A stretch of 64,000 nucleotides of DNA, taken from Ulva prolifera. Lineage: Eukaryota > Chlorophyta > Ulvophyceae > Ulvales > Ulvaceae. The number at the start of each line of letters is the position of its first letter. The stretch's first letter is position 1. Made by a program: the position numbers and the translations under genes. Location of the stretch: NCBI GenBank assembly GCA_023078555.1, contig CM041202.1, forward strand, positions 930,001-994,000, written 5' to 3'. The notes under the pieces are model-generated. The model made no database searches. It was not told where the DNA came from and worked only from the letters and a program-made list of their open reading frames with translations. Below, one piece after another: positions 31,584 to 44,362 of the stretch.

Positions 31584-32034
31584 NNNNNNNNNNNNNNNNN
31601 NNNNNNNNNNNNNNNNNNNNNNNNNNNNNNNNNNNNNNNNNNNNNNNNNNNNNNNNNNNNNNNNNNNNNNNNNNNNNNNNNNNNNNNNNNNNNNNNNNNN
31701 NNNNNNNNNNNNNNNNNNNNNNNNNNNNNNNNNNNNNNNNNNNNNNNNNNNNNNNNNNNNNNNNNNNNNNNNNNNNNNNNNNNNNNNNNNNNNNNNNNNN
31801 NNNNNNNNNNNNNNNNNNNNNNNNNNNNNNNNNNNNNNNNNNNNNNNNNNNNNNNNNNNNNNNNNNNNNNNNNNNNNNNNNNNNNNNNNNNNNNNNNNNN
31901 NNNNNNNNNNNNNNNNNNNNNNNNNNNNNNNNNNNNNNNNNNNNNNNNNNNNNNNNNNNNNNNNNNNNNNNNNNNNNNNNNNNNNNNNNNNNNNNNNNNN
32001 NNNNNNNNNNNNNNNNNNNNNNNNNNNNNNNNNN
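31584..32034. other. Assembly gap (451 N)
   Basis: Run of N. The central and C-terminal exons of the OSCA-type gene to the right are missing at or beyond this point. Confidence 0.99.
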
Positions 32035-32150
32035 CTGCAGCAGCGTTGCCGACGGGGACGGTGACGGCGTCGCGCGGTCGGTGTCGCCGCCGCCGCCGAG
32101 CGGCAGCGACGGTGCGCCGATGCTGGGGCTGCGCCGCCACGCCCGCGACT
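32035..32150 (-). other. GC-rich possible exon at the gap edge
   Basis: On the minus strand, an acceptor-like GCCCATGCAG is followed by a frame rich in Ser, Pro and Gly with GC third positions ([16 protein letters not shown]). It could continue the OSCA-type gene into the gap, but that frame does not match the phase of the previous exon. Confidence 0.3.
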
Positions 32151-32384
32151 GCGACCTGCATGGGCGGCAGTGGTGATGATCCATCGCCCCCTCACCACTT
32201 TGGACACACTGTCACTCTGCACAGCCCGGTCAACTCCAGTGCCTTTTCAACAAAAGCACACTTACCACCTGGCGGCAGCGCGCAAGCAGAGAACCACGCG
32301 TGCACGCATTGCCTTGGGCCCCGCCAATGTGTCATACAGGAGGAGGCGCAATGGGCGCTTGTGAGCAGATACATATACAAATAC

Positions 32385-32650
<266 letters not shown>

Positions 32651-32668
32651 CTGCTAATTTTGTTTTAC

Positions 32669-35600
32669 CGCTGGCGAGAGGCGCGGGGCGTACGATTGGG
32701 CGTCCCAGAGGTTGCCAGTCTGCGAGCGCCGGAGCGCACGCGACGTCGAGAGGGAGCCCGGCCCGGACGGCGGCGACGGCAGCGCCCGCGACATGCTCAC
32801 CTGCGGCGGCGCGCGGATCATGTCTGTGAACGCGAGCCCGAGGGTCTGCTCCCGCGCCGCCTGCACCTTGGCGCCGGGGGTGATCGCGTGGAGCAGGCGC
32901 CGCGCGCGCGTCGATGCCTGCGCCGCCGCCGGCGCCGCGGGCCCGACGCTCGGCGGCCGCGGGTGGTACGCGTCCGGCGGGAACGTCGACCCGAGGTCCA
33001 TCGAGGCGCCGGCGATCGACATGAGCGTGCCGCTCGCGGCGCGCTCGTTGACCGTCGGCGAGCGCTCGAGCGGTGCGTGCAGGACGTTGACCGGACCCTC
33101 CGCGCGGAGGGGGTCGCCCTCGCTGCCTGGGATGAACGCCGGCTGGCTGTGGTAGCCCTTCCAGGACTCAAGCATCGTGTCGTCGTACCCACCTGCGCGG
33201 AAGGGCACGCATCTCATAATGCGACGGCGTCACCGGCGCGATAGCGGCCTCAGTGATGCCCTAGTAGCTCAGCCAAATCGCAGCGCCTCGCATTCTGTCA
33301 CATTACAGTGCAGCTACACGCAGGGCGAGTGCGCGTGTGAGCCCCGCAATCAAGAATGGGGACTGTAGATGAGCAGGGATGGTCTCCTGCGATTGACCGA
33401 CGGCATGTAGGAATTCGCGGCGTTCCTGGTAAGTGGCCGTGTGTGTTGCACATCCCGTGAGTGAACGCAGAGGTGTGGCAGTGGAGCTGTGGCGTTCATG
33501 TGAGGTGTCATACCGCTTCCGGGTCTCTCTTGGGAGCCTTGTGTGGGGGGGGCCCCACTGTCACCCGGTGCCTGAGTGTCCTCCAGTGCGCCAGGCTGCA
33601 CGTACTTGTGGTGGTCTTCTCCGTACACGAGATTCTTGCGCCGCAGGTTGACCATGTCCTGAACCAGAGCCAGGTTCAGCCACAAGGGTTCAGCTGCCCG
33701 GCGCGCTGTCATGCACGCCGAGCCAGCAACAGCACTGCATGCACTCCAGCAGCGCTGTCTTGCTGCTGCGATGCAGTGCGATCGTGCCATTTGAACATGC
33801 AGCTGCTATGTACAGGGCACCGGCTGGAGCCGTGAGGCCGACACACAGACACACAGACACACAGAGACACACAGAGACACACAGAGACACACAGAGACAC
33901 ACAGAGACACACAGAGACAGACAGAGACAGAGAGAGACAGACAGGTACAGACAGACAGACAGACAGACGACAGACGACCAGGACACATAGACGGACCAGA
34001 CAGACGGACCGGACAGACGGACAGACGGACAGAGACAGACAGACAGACACAGACACACACAAACATGTGGCCTGGCAGCAAGCCACGCCCTGCACGTCGC
34101 TTCAAACAAGCTCTGCTGCAGGCAGCACAGCACAGCACAGCTCTGCACACCTCGTAGTGATAGTTCATCAGCCACAGCGAGTAGAACACGAAGAGGTAGG
34201 CGAGGGTGAAGTGCAGCCAGTAGATGCTGACGCCTTCGAGCTCGGACTGCGGCCTCAGGTTGGCGATCGTGAAGCGCTTGAAGGGCACGGCGTCCTGGGC
34301 GCTCGACTCGGGCAGGGCACCCCCCTTGAGGTGTACGGGCACCACTGCAGGAGGGCAGCGCTTGGAAGGGAGGCCGTGGTGAGCAGTGGTCAAACAGTGT
34401 TTCCAGACGAGAGCGAGCGCATGCGGATGTGACGGGCAGCTGTGAGTGCCAAAGGCTGCTACAGAGAAAGCACCAATGCAGCAGCAGTGGATTGGAATCG
34501 GTGGTCAAACAAGCTGCACTGTCTCAAGATCAGCCAGGAAGGCATGACACAGATTGCTGAAAGCACTACTTATGTCATGCAGAAATGACACGCGGCGTGC
34601 ATTTCTGGGCGGTGGACGGGGTGTAAACAGCACAGATGCTAGCATCACTGCGACAGAACGCACGCAGATGTCGAGTTAACTTACTTCGAAGACCACAGCA
34701 GGAACGGCTAGCAGGTCAGAGGTGTTGCATGGTTGGGAAAGAGGTGGGCATGCACGAGGGCATGTGGAGGCGAGTGCTCAGGCAGAGCAGCAGGCAAGCA
34801 TTGCGTCCATTAGGCACAGCAGTGTGCATGTTGGGGGACCCACATATTGCCAGACTCAGCATGGCCATCGGAGTGAAGATCTGGACCCCGTATTCGATCG
34901 TCTTGAGCATGACCACTGCATCCAGGCCGGCAGCGAGGTAGATGTCCTCTGTGCGTGTCATGAGGACAGGCACCAGCCAGCCCCTGCACCAGCACTCGGG
35001 TCTCCGGCTGCAAGAATCGACTCGACCACGAACGAGGGCAAATGGTCAGAGGGCGCACCAATACCGCTGCCAGCCCCAGCATGCAGACACGGGCACATCT
35101 CGCGGCTTGAATGAGACTTGCTTCAAGTGCTGCACCCTCACAGCGGTGACAATCGGAGACGGTCCGGGATAGCAGGATCGAACGAGCTACAGGCTGTCTG
35201 GAGGGCTCACATACCTGCCGGGAGGTGTACACTTTGACGTACTTCCACAAGATGCTGAAGGCTGCCAAGCTGATGATTCCCAGGACGATCCCGGCGTAAA
35301 AGCTACAAACGATCGCTTGTTGCTGCGGTGTGCATGAAGGGCTCCCCACTGTGCTTGTGGCTGTTCAACATGATCATGGTACCCAATTATCGATTCATGA
35401 CACGGGGGTTGCTCGATTTGGATTCGCTTACAGCAGTAATCAGTGTCAGACGCACCTGAATATGACACTCTCGTCTACAACTGGATTGGTCTGCTGTCCA
35501 CAGTCGAACGAGCAACCAGGAGACGAAACTACGGTGAAGTTCCGTGGCGCAGGTGATACTCCCTGCGTGTCATTAGTGACATCCGCCGCAAATGGAGAGG

Positions 35601-35706
35601 CGTCACTCACATTGGCATCCAGATTGCTAGGCTCTGGATACTCCCCGACGCCGCTCGGCAAGGGAGCGCCTGGGGCCGCGGCATCATTGAATGCCTCAAA
35701 CGACAT
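32669..35706 (-). CDS. OSCA/CSC1/TMEM63-type cation channel, N-terminal exons (partial)
   Basis: Six exons with matching phases were assembled by eye. 35706-35456: ATG start, Ser/Asn-rich ectodomain with NVS and NFT glycosylation sites. 35341-35215: first membrane helix, [18 protein letters not shown]. About 34994-34844: [18 protein letters not shown], the family's conserved next segment. 34344-34151: FKRFTIANL, then [16 protein letters not shown]. 33658-33565: [20 protein letters not shown]. 33192-32669: a Ser/Pro/Ala-rich cytoplasmic insertion of about 175 residues. Donors such as CAG/GTATGTGAG are strong, but the acceptors at 35341 (GGGGAG) and 34994 (CCCGAG) are weak. OSCA/TMEM63 proteins are hyperosmolality- or stretch-gated cation channels of plasma or internal membranes. 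The long insertion in the first cytoplasmic loop is unusual. The pore helices are not visible; the gene runs toward the gap at 32034. Confidence 0.75.
33839..34060. repeat. CACACAGA/CAGA microsatellite
   Basis: Blocks of CACACAGA, then GACAGACA and GACGGACA units. It lies in the intron between the OSCA-type exons ending at 34151 and starting at 33658. Confidence 0.95.
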
Positions 35707-36462
35707 TGTAGGCCACGGCCTACGGCAATTTGCGACCGGTTCACCTTTCACTGAACATCTTTTGACCACTGTAGCAGTTGACTGTTGTCACGCGATGCAT
35801 GCGATCGGCAGTAGCGACGGGACAGGGATGTCTGCTGCAGTGAACAACCGCACAGATCGGGAAGATGCTGCAAGTACAGAGCATGTTGCCATATGTGAGG
35901 TTGCAACTCATTGCTGCTGTCCACTTCATGTGCCCGGAAGCGAGCGAAGGCTGCCACGAGCTGTCTGTCGTGCGTGTGGACACATGTGTGCTCCAGCAGG
36001 GGAGCCCCCTTGATAGGCACAAGTGCCGCAACGTGATAGTGTCGCTTTTCTCCGCATCAGCATTCAGCTCAGCGGTTTTAGCAGGCGAATCATCCGGTGC
36101 TCTGCCATTCAAACCGGTGCGCATGCGGGTATCTCAGGGCTGTGGTTCTGTTGTTCACTCCGGCGTTTGCAGCGTCACGCACAACAGTGATCAACGTGAC
36201 ATCACGCATTACGCGGCATGATAGACGCAGCTACGGGCATGCCCGACATACAGCTTGGCGGCGAACGGGCTGCGAGGAAGCAGGGCTCTGCACAGGCAGG
36301 GAGTTGTGATCAACGCTGATGCTGGTGGTGACCGCATCCTGCTGACTGTGCCAACTCCTGCGTTGACGGCCGAGGCTTGGTACTGCAGGCATCATCGGAT
36401 TGACAACTGCATACACGATGGCCCAAGTGCAAATTTCTGCCCAGGTCATATTTCTTGCTCAG
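35707..36462. other. Intergenic between the OSCA-type gene and the orphan exon
   Basis: Short frames only. It could hold the OSCA-type promoter (minus) and upstream exons of the gene at 36463. Confidence 0.4.
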
Positions 36463-36910
36463 GTCCTTAGCGCTTGTGTGTGGTCGACGTCCGTTGCCAC
36501 CGGACGAGATTGATCCAACATTGGAAGAGCTCTTGCAAGAAGCACTTCAAAATTTCCGCTACAAAAGTTGGAATCGCTTGGAGATGCAGGTTGACGTCTC
36601 TCGCCGTTCGCTCGAATGCGTCGGGCAGGCTCCAGCCAACCGTTCACCACAGCATCTCGTGATCCAACCAGGCGATGCCGTATGGTACATCGCATTTAAC
36701 ATGATGCACTGTCTCCCCGAGGCCTGGCGAGAGCCACGCAAGGAGGAAACGTCGACTTGTCGTTCGCCAACAACAGTGGCGAAAGTGCATGTAGCTTTCG
36801 AAACGGACCAGTTGGAAATACGAAGAGGCGCGACTGGCGCAAGATGTGATTTTGATGTTGAAGTGTCTGGAAGATTTGTCACGGTCTCAGCTCGTTATTC
36901 TCCTTATTGA
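36463..36910 (+). CDS. Hypothetical protein, terminal exon
   Basis: After the acceptor-like TTTCTTGCTCAG, a 149-codon frame runs to TGA. It starts near LALVCGRRPLPPDEIDPT and includes LEELLQEALQNFRYKSWNRL and an apparently beta-rich end (VHVAFETDQLEI, CDFDVEVSGRFVTVSARY). No family recognised. The frame has no ATG near its start, so it is probably a last exon, but upstream exons could not be placed. It ends 350 bp before VAC14 on the same strand; no link to VAC14 is implied. Confidence 0.45.
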
Positions 36911-37259
36911 TGCGGGTGCTTGGACATGTAGCTCGTTGCGGATGTGCAAGTTTATGTAAATGTACAGAAGCAGGTGATCAACCTGTGGATGAGCCGTCCA
37001 ACAAGCGCGGCTGGGCACTAGTGGTTGACATAGGTGACGCTGCGTCTGATCGCTGAGTGGAGTCTCCGTTCGTTCATGGCTGGCCATAGATGCTTACAGT
37101 AACGGTCGCGCCATTCACTGTGTCGTCGAAGCAATGACAGTGCTCGGCCGCACTCGCTGCCTGTTTTGATCAAGATGTGTGAGCTCGGCTGCAGCTTGTG
37201 ATCCATGGCCATGGTGTTCTGATAGACCGCGCGACGATTGCACGCGCGTCGTGGCAGCT

Positions 37260-40200
37260 ATGTCAGCAGAGAACGAACCCATCCTCCCCCCCAGTGTTCT
37301 GAGGAACATTGGGGATAAGATGTATGAGAAGCGCAAGCAGGCTGCTCTAGAGGTGGAGCAGGTACCATCGTCCTCTCCCTGCAGCTGCCCACAGACGACG
37401 CCATGCTAGATTCCGCTGCAAACAACGGATCGTGATCCAGCTGCAACACTCGCTCATACATACAGATCGTGAAGCATCAGAGCTCAATCGGACATCCAGA
37501 GCGTGTCAGCTCCATCATAGACAAGCTGGTCGAAGATACAAAGTCTACCCAGCCCAACCACAGAAAGGTTGGCTTCATAGATTGCGTATCGGCCAGCCAT
37601 GCACACTGACTGTAGCGAGATCCCCGGCCCTTCTTACAGTAGCAGGCTGTGTACTGTGTAGGGTGGGCTGCTGTGCCTCGCAGCCATTGCTGTCGGCCTC
37701 GGCCCTGAAGACAATGACCGCTTCCTGGATGTGATTGTCCCTCCAGTCCTGGATTCTTTCAGAGACCCCGACAGCGGTGTCCGCTATTATGGCCTCGAAG
37801 CCCTGTATAACATTGCCAAGGTCTCCCGTGAATCGTTCCTGCGATACTTTTCAGACACCTTTGACAGCCTCTTCCGGCTGTGTGCCGACTCGGAGAATCG
37901 AGTCCAGGTATGCCTCAGCCTCTCACCCTTGGCGCTCCAACCTGAACGTACATCGAACCTTATACGCTCGCGCCAGCTGCTCCTGCTGTGTGTTCATGCC
38001 CCGACCCACGGAGGTCAGGCCCGCTCAATTGCACATTGCCATGCGGTGGTGTCCCCTTTCCCCTCCACAGCCGCCTCCTGCACATTTCTTCGATCAGTCA
38101 GTCCACAACCACTGCCTGTCTCTCAGCAGCTTTGCTCTGACGAACCAGAGCAGAGACCCCCACCACTGCTGCTGCAGAACGCGGCGATGATCCTGGACAA
38201 CATGATCAAGGACATCGTCGCAGCCAGCAACAACTTTGACATCGACAGCTTCATCCCGCGCCTCGCCCGCTTCCTCGCCGTGCCACACATGCCCAACAAG
38301 CGCCGCTTCCTCATCGACTGGACCAGCCTCCTGCAGAGCGTCCCCGACATCGACATGCTGTCGTACCTCCCCAACCTCCTCGACGGCATGATGAATATGC
38401 TGTCGGACAACCACACCGAGATCCGCACCGCCGCCGCGCGCACGCTCGACAACTTCCTGCGCCAGGTCCGCCTCTCCCGCTCGTGCGCTGATCGAGCTGC
38501 TCTGACGTTCCGTACCTGTGCCCATACCCCTCATGCACCCGCCATCTCCTGCTGGCCCTCGCCCATCTGCCTTTCCCCTCATAGGCGACGGTACAGAGCC
38601 GCGGTTGCGCAGCTTGCAGACCCCACACCCTAGGCCAACGCATGCCAGATCCCCCCGCACAACCCCCGCTGCCGAGTGCAAGCACCCTCAGCAGGGCGGC
38701 ACGTGAGATCACGCAGCGCAGGCCGCAGCCGTGCAGCTCTGCTGCGTCCGCACTCCCGAGGTGGTGTCCGATCTCGAGTAGAGGGTGCCTAGCTCACGTC
38801 AAGCATTGGATGCCCCATCTGGTCGCGATGGACCATCAACCCCCCCCCCCCCCCCCCCCCCCCCGGCCCCTTCGCAACGCCTGACCCCGTCTCAAGCGTC
38901 TGGTCCCCCTGCTCACGGCTGTTTGTGCGCAGATCGACAAGTCGCCCGAGGTCACCGACTTCGCGGCGCTGACAAAGACGCTCGTGAGCAAGGCCAAGTC
39001 GACGGACGACATCACCCGCTACACCGCTATCCGGTGGCTCAACTGCTTCCTGCACGCGCCGTCGTCCCACGACGCGATGCTCGCCTTCCTCGCCGACCTC
39101 CTCGTCGCCGTGCTGCCGTGCATCTCGCACTCCGCGACCAACGTGCGCGACGCCGCGATCGCCTGTAACCACCGCCTGCTCACGATGGACCTCTCGAAGC
39201 ACCTCGCGACCGTCGGCATCGGGCCCGTGCTGACGTCGCTGAGCTACGAGCTCGTGAGCCAGCAGGAGCCGACGCGTCTCGAGGCGCTCAAGTGGGTCCA
39301 GGTACCGCCCCTCTGTCCTCGATGCTGCCGCCGGACACGTGTCGCGTGTCATGCATTGCAGCCGCCGTGGCGATCTGTCTCACGCGGCCGGAGCGAGACG
39401 GCATACTGGCGGGTGTGCAGAGGGCGTGCGCTGCGCGTGCTGGGGGACGTGCCGGGGTGGGCGCGAGATGCAGCCGCCCTGCTCAAGTCAGTGCATGTGT
39501 GTGAGTGTGTGGGAGCGATCAGATGCCGCAGTGTCACGGGGGTGTGGTGCAGGTGCTGCTGGAGCACAACAAGGCGGAGGTGCTGCAGCAGTGGCACGAC
39601 ATCATGCCCGCGCTGCTCGATGCGCTCACCGCGACGAGCGACGGCGTCGTGAATCAGGTGTGCATGCCTCTGACCCCTGCTCTCCGTGCTGCTCCCTCGC
39701 CCGGCTGTTGCCCCAAACAAGCTCGGCCAGCGCTGCACAAGGTGTTGCGCCCAGCATGCGCGTCAGCTGTGCAGTCGAAAAACTGCTCCCAGGCATGGGC
39801 TGCCACGATGTGGGCGTGTGTAAAGTAAATCTAAGTTGACTGAGCCGTATCCTATTGGACATTGACAACTCCGAACTAACGGGACCACATATGCCATACG
39901 TGTGCTCACATCCATCAGGGCCAGGGCTCACAGCCAGCCGCCAAACACGCTGTGTCTGGTGGACCTGCACGCGGAGACAAACTGCTGCCCAGCGCACGAC
40001 CCGCATCGACGCCACATGGACCGTGTGGCCAGCACACAGCGTGTGGCCAGCACACAGCGCACCACCCGCATGCATGACGTCTCCAGCAGACGCACAGACC
40101 GCGTGGCGACGTGCGGGCGGCTGCAGGCACTGCTGGTGCACGTCAAGATCGCGCAGGAGGAGCGCCACTTCAAGGTCGTGCTGCGCGCGCTGCTCGAGCG

Positions 40201-42514
40201 CTTCCAGGGCGAGAGCGGGCAGGCGCTGCTGCAGAAGCGCGGCACGCTCATCATCCGCGGCCTCTGCAGCATGCTCGGCGGCACCCGCGTCTTCCGCGAG
40301 CTCGCCACCATCCTCGAGGCCGAGCCGAACTACGCCTTCGCGGCCAGCATCACCCAGGCCCTCAACCTCATGCTGCTCTCCGCCCCGGAGCTCTCGCACC
40401 TGCGAGCGCAGCTGCAGCGCTCGCAGCGCGACCCCGGCAGCGCGCACCTGCTGCGCACGCTGTACAGCTGCTGGTGCCACAGCGCGTGCGCCGCGCTCAG
40501 CCTCTGCATGCTCGCCGAGGCGTACCAGCACGTCGGGGCGATGATCCACACCCTCGCCGACCTGCCGCTCGTGCCGGTGCTCCTCGCGCAGGTGGACCGG
40601 TGCGCCCCCTGTCACACCATTTCGCTCCCTGTCACCCGCAGCGTGGCGTCGCCTCCTTCTGTTGTCCTGCGGGGTGGGAGGCAATGCCAAGGGTGCTTGC
40701 TCGTTACAGTCGCCGCCGTTGTGTGAGTGTCTACTGCGCAGCCATCCGCGCGGCGTGCGGTCCGTCTGTGCATGGCCACAGTTTGACGCGTGGTGTGTGC
40801 ATGCCCACCTGTGCGTGCGACCGGGGCCACCGCCTGGCTGCGCACTGCGATCCCGATGGCAAAGGTGAGGATGCGTTTCGGCCCGAGTCTCCTCAGCACA
40901 GGCCCACAGCAACAGGCAATTGCCGGGCCGTCACAGGCAGCATCGGCTTGCCACCGGCAGCAGGGAGTGGCCGCGCTGAGCAGCGCGAGTCCCAGCACTG
41001 CTGCGGGCGCAGGCATCGGCCCGCACGATCGGCGCTCGTCGACTGGCTGTGCTCACATGACCGTGACTGCTACAGGTTTGTGATGCTGATAGACTCCCCC
41101 GTGTTCACGCGCGTGCGGCTGCAGCTGCTGTCGCCCGGCCGCTACCCGGACCTCATGCGGGCGATGCACAGCCTGCTCATGCTGTGCCCGCAGTCCCGCG
41201 CGTTCCACACGCTGCACGCGCGCCTCTCCAGCGTCCCGACGCTCGCGCTGCTCAAGCTCAACGACGACAGAGCGGAGCACGCGGCGGCGAGCGGCGGCAC
41301 CGCGGCGCTGGCGTCGTCGCCGGGGGGCGCGTCTCCGGCCGCGTCGTCGCCGCACGAGTTTGACATGCCGCCGTCGCCAGAGAGCAACGCGGACGTGCAC
41401 CTGCCGTGGGGAGACATGCTACAGGTGCGTGCCTCCGAGGGGGCTCTGTTGAGTCATGACCATGCCCTGAAGGCTGTGCCATTGCCTCACGCCTGTTTTG
41501 AGCTTTGCCGATGTTTCCGTCCCTGGAAGGCGGCTCCGTTGGGCACAGATTTATGCGCTGACACACGCAGCGATCGTTGTAGCAATCGATCCCGATCCGG
41601 GTTGCTGCTGTTGGGGACAAAGTGGGGAGTGGTTCAAGAGGAGCTCTCCGGTTTGGAAATGCCGCTGCTGCTGGTCGGTGTTTCAGTGCTAGAAGTGGAC
41701 GCAATCCTGCAGCCTGGGAGATGCCGCTGGTAAGGTGATGGCCGGCGTGGTCCACTGAATGCGTCTGCATTATGCAGCCAGTCCAAGTGAAGGTAGTTGT
41801 TGTGCTTGTGTGCCTGGCTGCTCGCATTTTAGCCAACGTTCTGTTTGAATCGAGACTAACATCTGATGTTCATGGGCATCCTGTAGTTGACAACGTTAAG
41901 TTCCAAGGATATGGACACCGATGCACTGTGTACCTAGCAATTCCAACCTGCGCAGGATTCAGTCGTGTTCTGGTCGGGGCAGATCCAGCCAATGCGGGGA
42001 CGGCTATGACTGCACCAAGTCAAAGAGTCCCATGACTGGAGCTTTGCCAAGCATACCCAGTCATTGTGGAAGGGTGACGGAAGCACTGTTGTCTGGTAGC
42101 CACATGCCCGCCCCCCCCCCCCTGCGTATTCCATCCATAAACACACCATCCTCGCGCCTTGAGCTCTGGCCGCCGATGTCGCGGTGATGACGCGCATCCG
42201 CATGGAGTTTCTTCTTGTTGCCAGCAGCGCCACAATCCATCGAAGATTATACCGATGCACACATCAGCCGCAGCAAACGCCTGCTGCAGGTGTTCAAAAG
42301 CAAGCAGGAGAAGCTGATCACGTACCACGAGGACCGCGACCGGCCACCACGCATGGCTCCCGGCGGCCAAGGCGCCTCCGGCGTGCTTCCGGCAGCGATC
42401 CCCGTCAATGCGGCGGCCTGGGACGCCGCCAGCTCTAGCTCCTTCGCTGGCACCCCCGGCACAAAGCGCCTGCAGAGCCAGACCGGTCTCAGCGCGTCAT
42501 CGCCGGGTCCATGA
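37260..42514 (+). CDS. VAC14: VAC14 homologue, PIKfyve/Fab1 complex scaffold
   Basis: Nine exons give about 772 residues, close to the 782 of human VAC14. Exons: 37260-37361 (LRNIGDKMYEKRKQAALEVE), 37466-37583, 37684-37907 (DSGVRYYGLEALYNIAKV), 38178-38465 (SFIPRLARFL), 38933-39301 (ITRYTAIRWLNCF), 39553-39657, 40127-40599 (TLYSCWCHSACAALSLC), 41076-about 41428 (PVFTRVRLQLL, LLMLCPQSRAFH) and about 42225-42514. These match the HEAT-repeat N-terminus and the conserved C-terminal Vac14_Fig4-binding domain. The protein scaffolds the PI3P 5-kinase Fab1/PIKfyve and phosphatase Fig4, which control PI(3,5)P2 at endolysosomal and vacuolar membranes. Most introns are GT-AG and in phase. Intron 2 keeps phase only with a GC-AG boundary (37584-37683). 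The last join (C at 41428 to CA or CG at 42225/42228) is less certain. Exon 8 ends in an Ala/Ser/Pro-rich stretch before the last helix. Confidence 0.93.
38840..38864. repeat. Poly-C run (25 bp) in VAC14 intron 4
   Basis: Uninterrupted C run about 70 bp upstream of the exon 5 acceptor at 38931-38932. Confidence 0.9.
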
Positions 42515-43744
42515 CCGATGCGGTTGTCAGGGTCATGGCACCCTGACGCGCCCAGCGGCAGCTTGTGGGTCCTCCTGGCCGCGGCCGCAGCTCCAAAGGG
42601 GGGTGTAGGGGAACTGCTTAACTGGCCGCTCTAGCACTGCAGGTAGGGCATGGGGGTGGGAGACGCCTTGGAGTGAGCGGGCATGTGTTCCGCGTGTTGA
42701 GCTCCGACCGTCCAGGAGTTCCAATAAAGCCTGCGCAATGCTGTTTGCTGGCGGGCGTGGCGTGAGGCGGTTCGGGCGTCCCTATGTGCGGACGTTGGGG
42801 ACAGGTCGCTGCTGTGCATAGGCTCGTGCACGCTTCATCGATGCGCCTGGCGAGGACGCAGCTTGTCGTAGCAGTAGGCAATACTTTTGTTCATAGCGTG
42901 TTGATCACGAGAATCTGAAGACAGCGGCGTTCCCTGCAACACCACGTGTAGAGGTGCTGAATACAGGATTTTCAAGGCAGTCCGAAAGCGAGCTGCAAAT
43001 GAGAACAGCAGAATGTGTACGATCAAATGCTGCAGATCCGCGAGCAGGAGGGATCAATTCGTCGACATGCCCATTCCGTGTTTGCCAAGTTTCAAGTTGC
43101 ATTACAGAGCAGAGCCAGAGCGATAGCAAGGCATTGTTTTGTCTTGACAACCACAACAAGGTGCCACGCAGAAATACAACAACAACGTGCACCCATGAAC
43201 AAGGCAGGACATAAGCAAACTGCAGCACCCGGCTAGCAGAGCATGGGCTGTGTGTGTGTCTGCTACCATGCAACAAGCACCAGCACACCTGCTTCTGCAG
43301 CAACCACATCAGAACTTCCATCATCAACTCAAATTGTGCTGCACCCATCCCGCCATACTAGGGCATGTGTGTTGCTTTGCCGCGGTGTGATTGTGTCGGT
43401 GGACTGATTTGGTTGCGCCTCTTATGCAATGTCAGTCAGCATGCATGTACTGTCTTGTAACACATGCTGTGCTTTGGCTACAGCCCGGTGCCAATGTGGT
43501 GCTAAGGTTAAGTGTTGTTTGTGTCCCGTGAATGCCCATCTGCCTCTTTCATTTGCATCACGTCTCAAACACCGACTTCCACGAGGATTGAACAAATGTC
43601 TTGGAGGATGCTGAGTTCATACTCACCAGATGATTGCAGCTAAAGGAATTCTTCGCAACTGGAACAGGATGATGTCGTAGATAATAATAGGCACCTTATA
43701 ATTATGACTGTTGACCCCAAGAGTGAGGTCCAAAATGGCATGTT
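42515..43744. other. No gene recognised
   Basis: Region downstream of VAC14. AATAAAG at 42723 might serve in 3'-end formation. Short frames only. Confidence 0.45.
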
Positions 43745-43998
43745 CAGCCAACCTGACCACCTCCAAAATGAAGCATGTTCAGCCTCAGCAAGCAACTGCG
43801 TGAAACCAAGGACCGCCACGCCCGAGCCCACTGCACTCTGGTCACCATTACCCCACATCCATCCTCGCCTCGCATCAATGCCATTCTTGCCATGTGCAGC
43901 CTCTGCCCAAAGCCCCACCATTTCTGTTTCCACAACCACATCATCACCTCTTCCATCACCTCGCATCCCCAACATCCGCACCGTCACACCTCCAGCCA
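43745..43998. repeat. 254-bp dispersed direct repeat, copy 1
   Basis: Near-identical to 48258-48511, same orientation, two substitutions by eye, no indels. Both copies begin CAGCCAACC and end CTCCAGCCA; the flanks differ completely. No target duplication or terminal inverted repeat was found. Confidence 0.85.
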
Positions 43999-44362
43999 GT
44001 CAGACGCATCATATCAAATAGGTCCTTGTTCTCACAACACTGTACCATGGAAAAGCCCAGCAAGCATACGGCAAGCTGCATACATGAGGAACACAGCACA
44101 TCAAGCTCAGTGTTACAGCTTGCAGTTGAAATTCATCATGGTTCTTTCCATTTGCTTTTTTTATTCTTGCTCTCCAGGAGCCTGTGGAGATACTCAGCCA
44201 CAACCGTCAGTCACATGCAATCCGTGCTCACAACCTCAACCACACCAAATCTCTCGGCATTCTCCTCATTTCCATCACATCACATCTCTCTCACTGACAT
44301 GACCCCTTCAGCTCTGCCATGGCCGCCTCACACATGCCATCACCACCATCACTGTCTCCGTT
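43999..44362. other. No gene recognised
   Basis: Lies between the 254-bp repeat and the end of the repeat-protein gene. Nothing supported. Confidence 0.45.

Noticed and set aside
34067-34432. 121-codon plus-strand frame
   Set aside because: It is the antisense shadow of the OSCA-type exon at 34344-34151.
40111-41733. 540-codon plus-strand frame over VAC14 exons 7 and 8
   Set aside because: It is out of register with the conserved VAC14 frame and rich in Arg/Ala from GC-rich third positions; a shadow frame.
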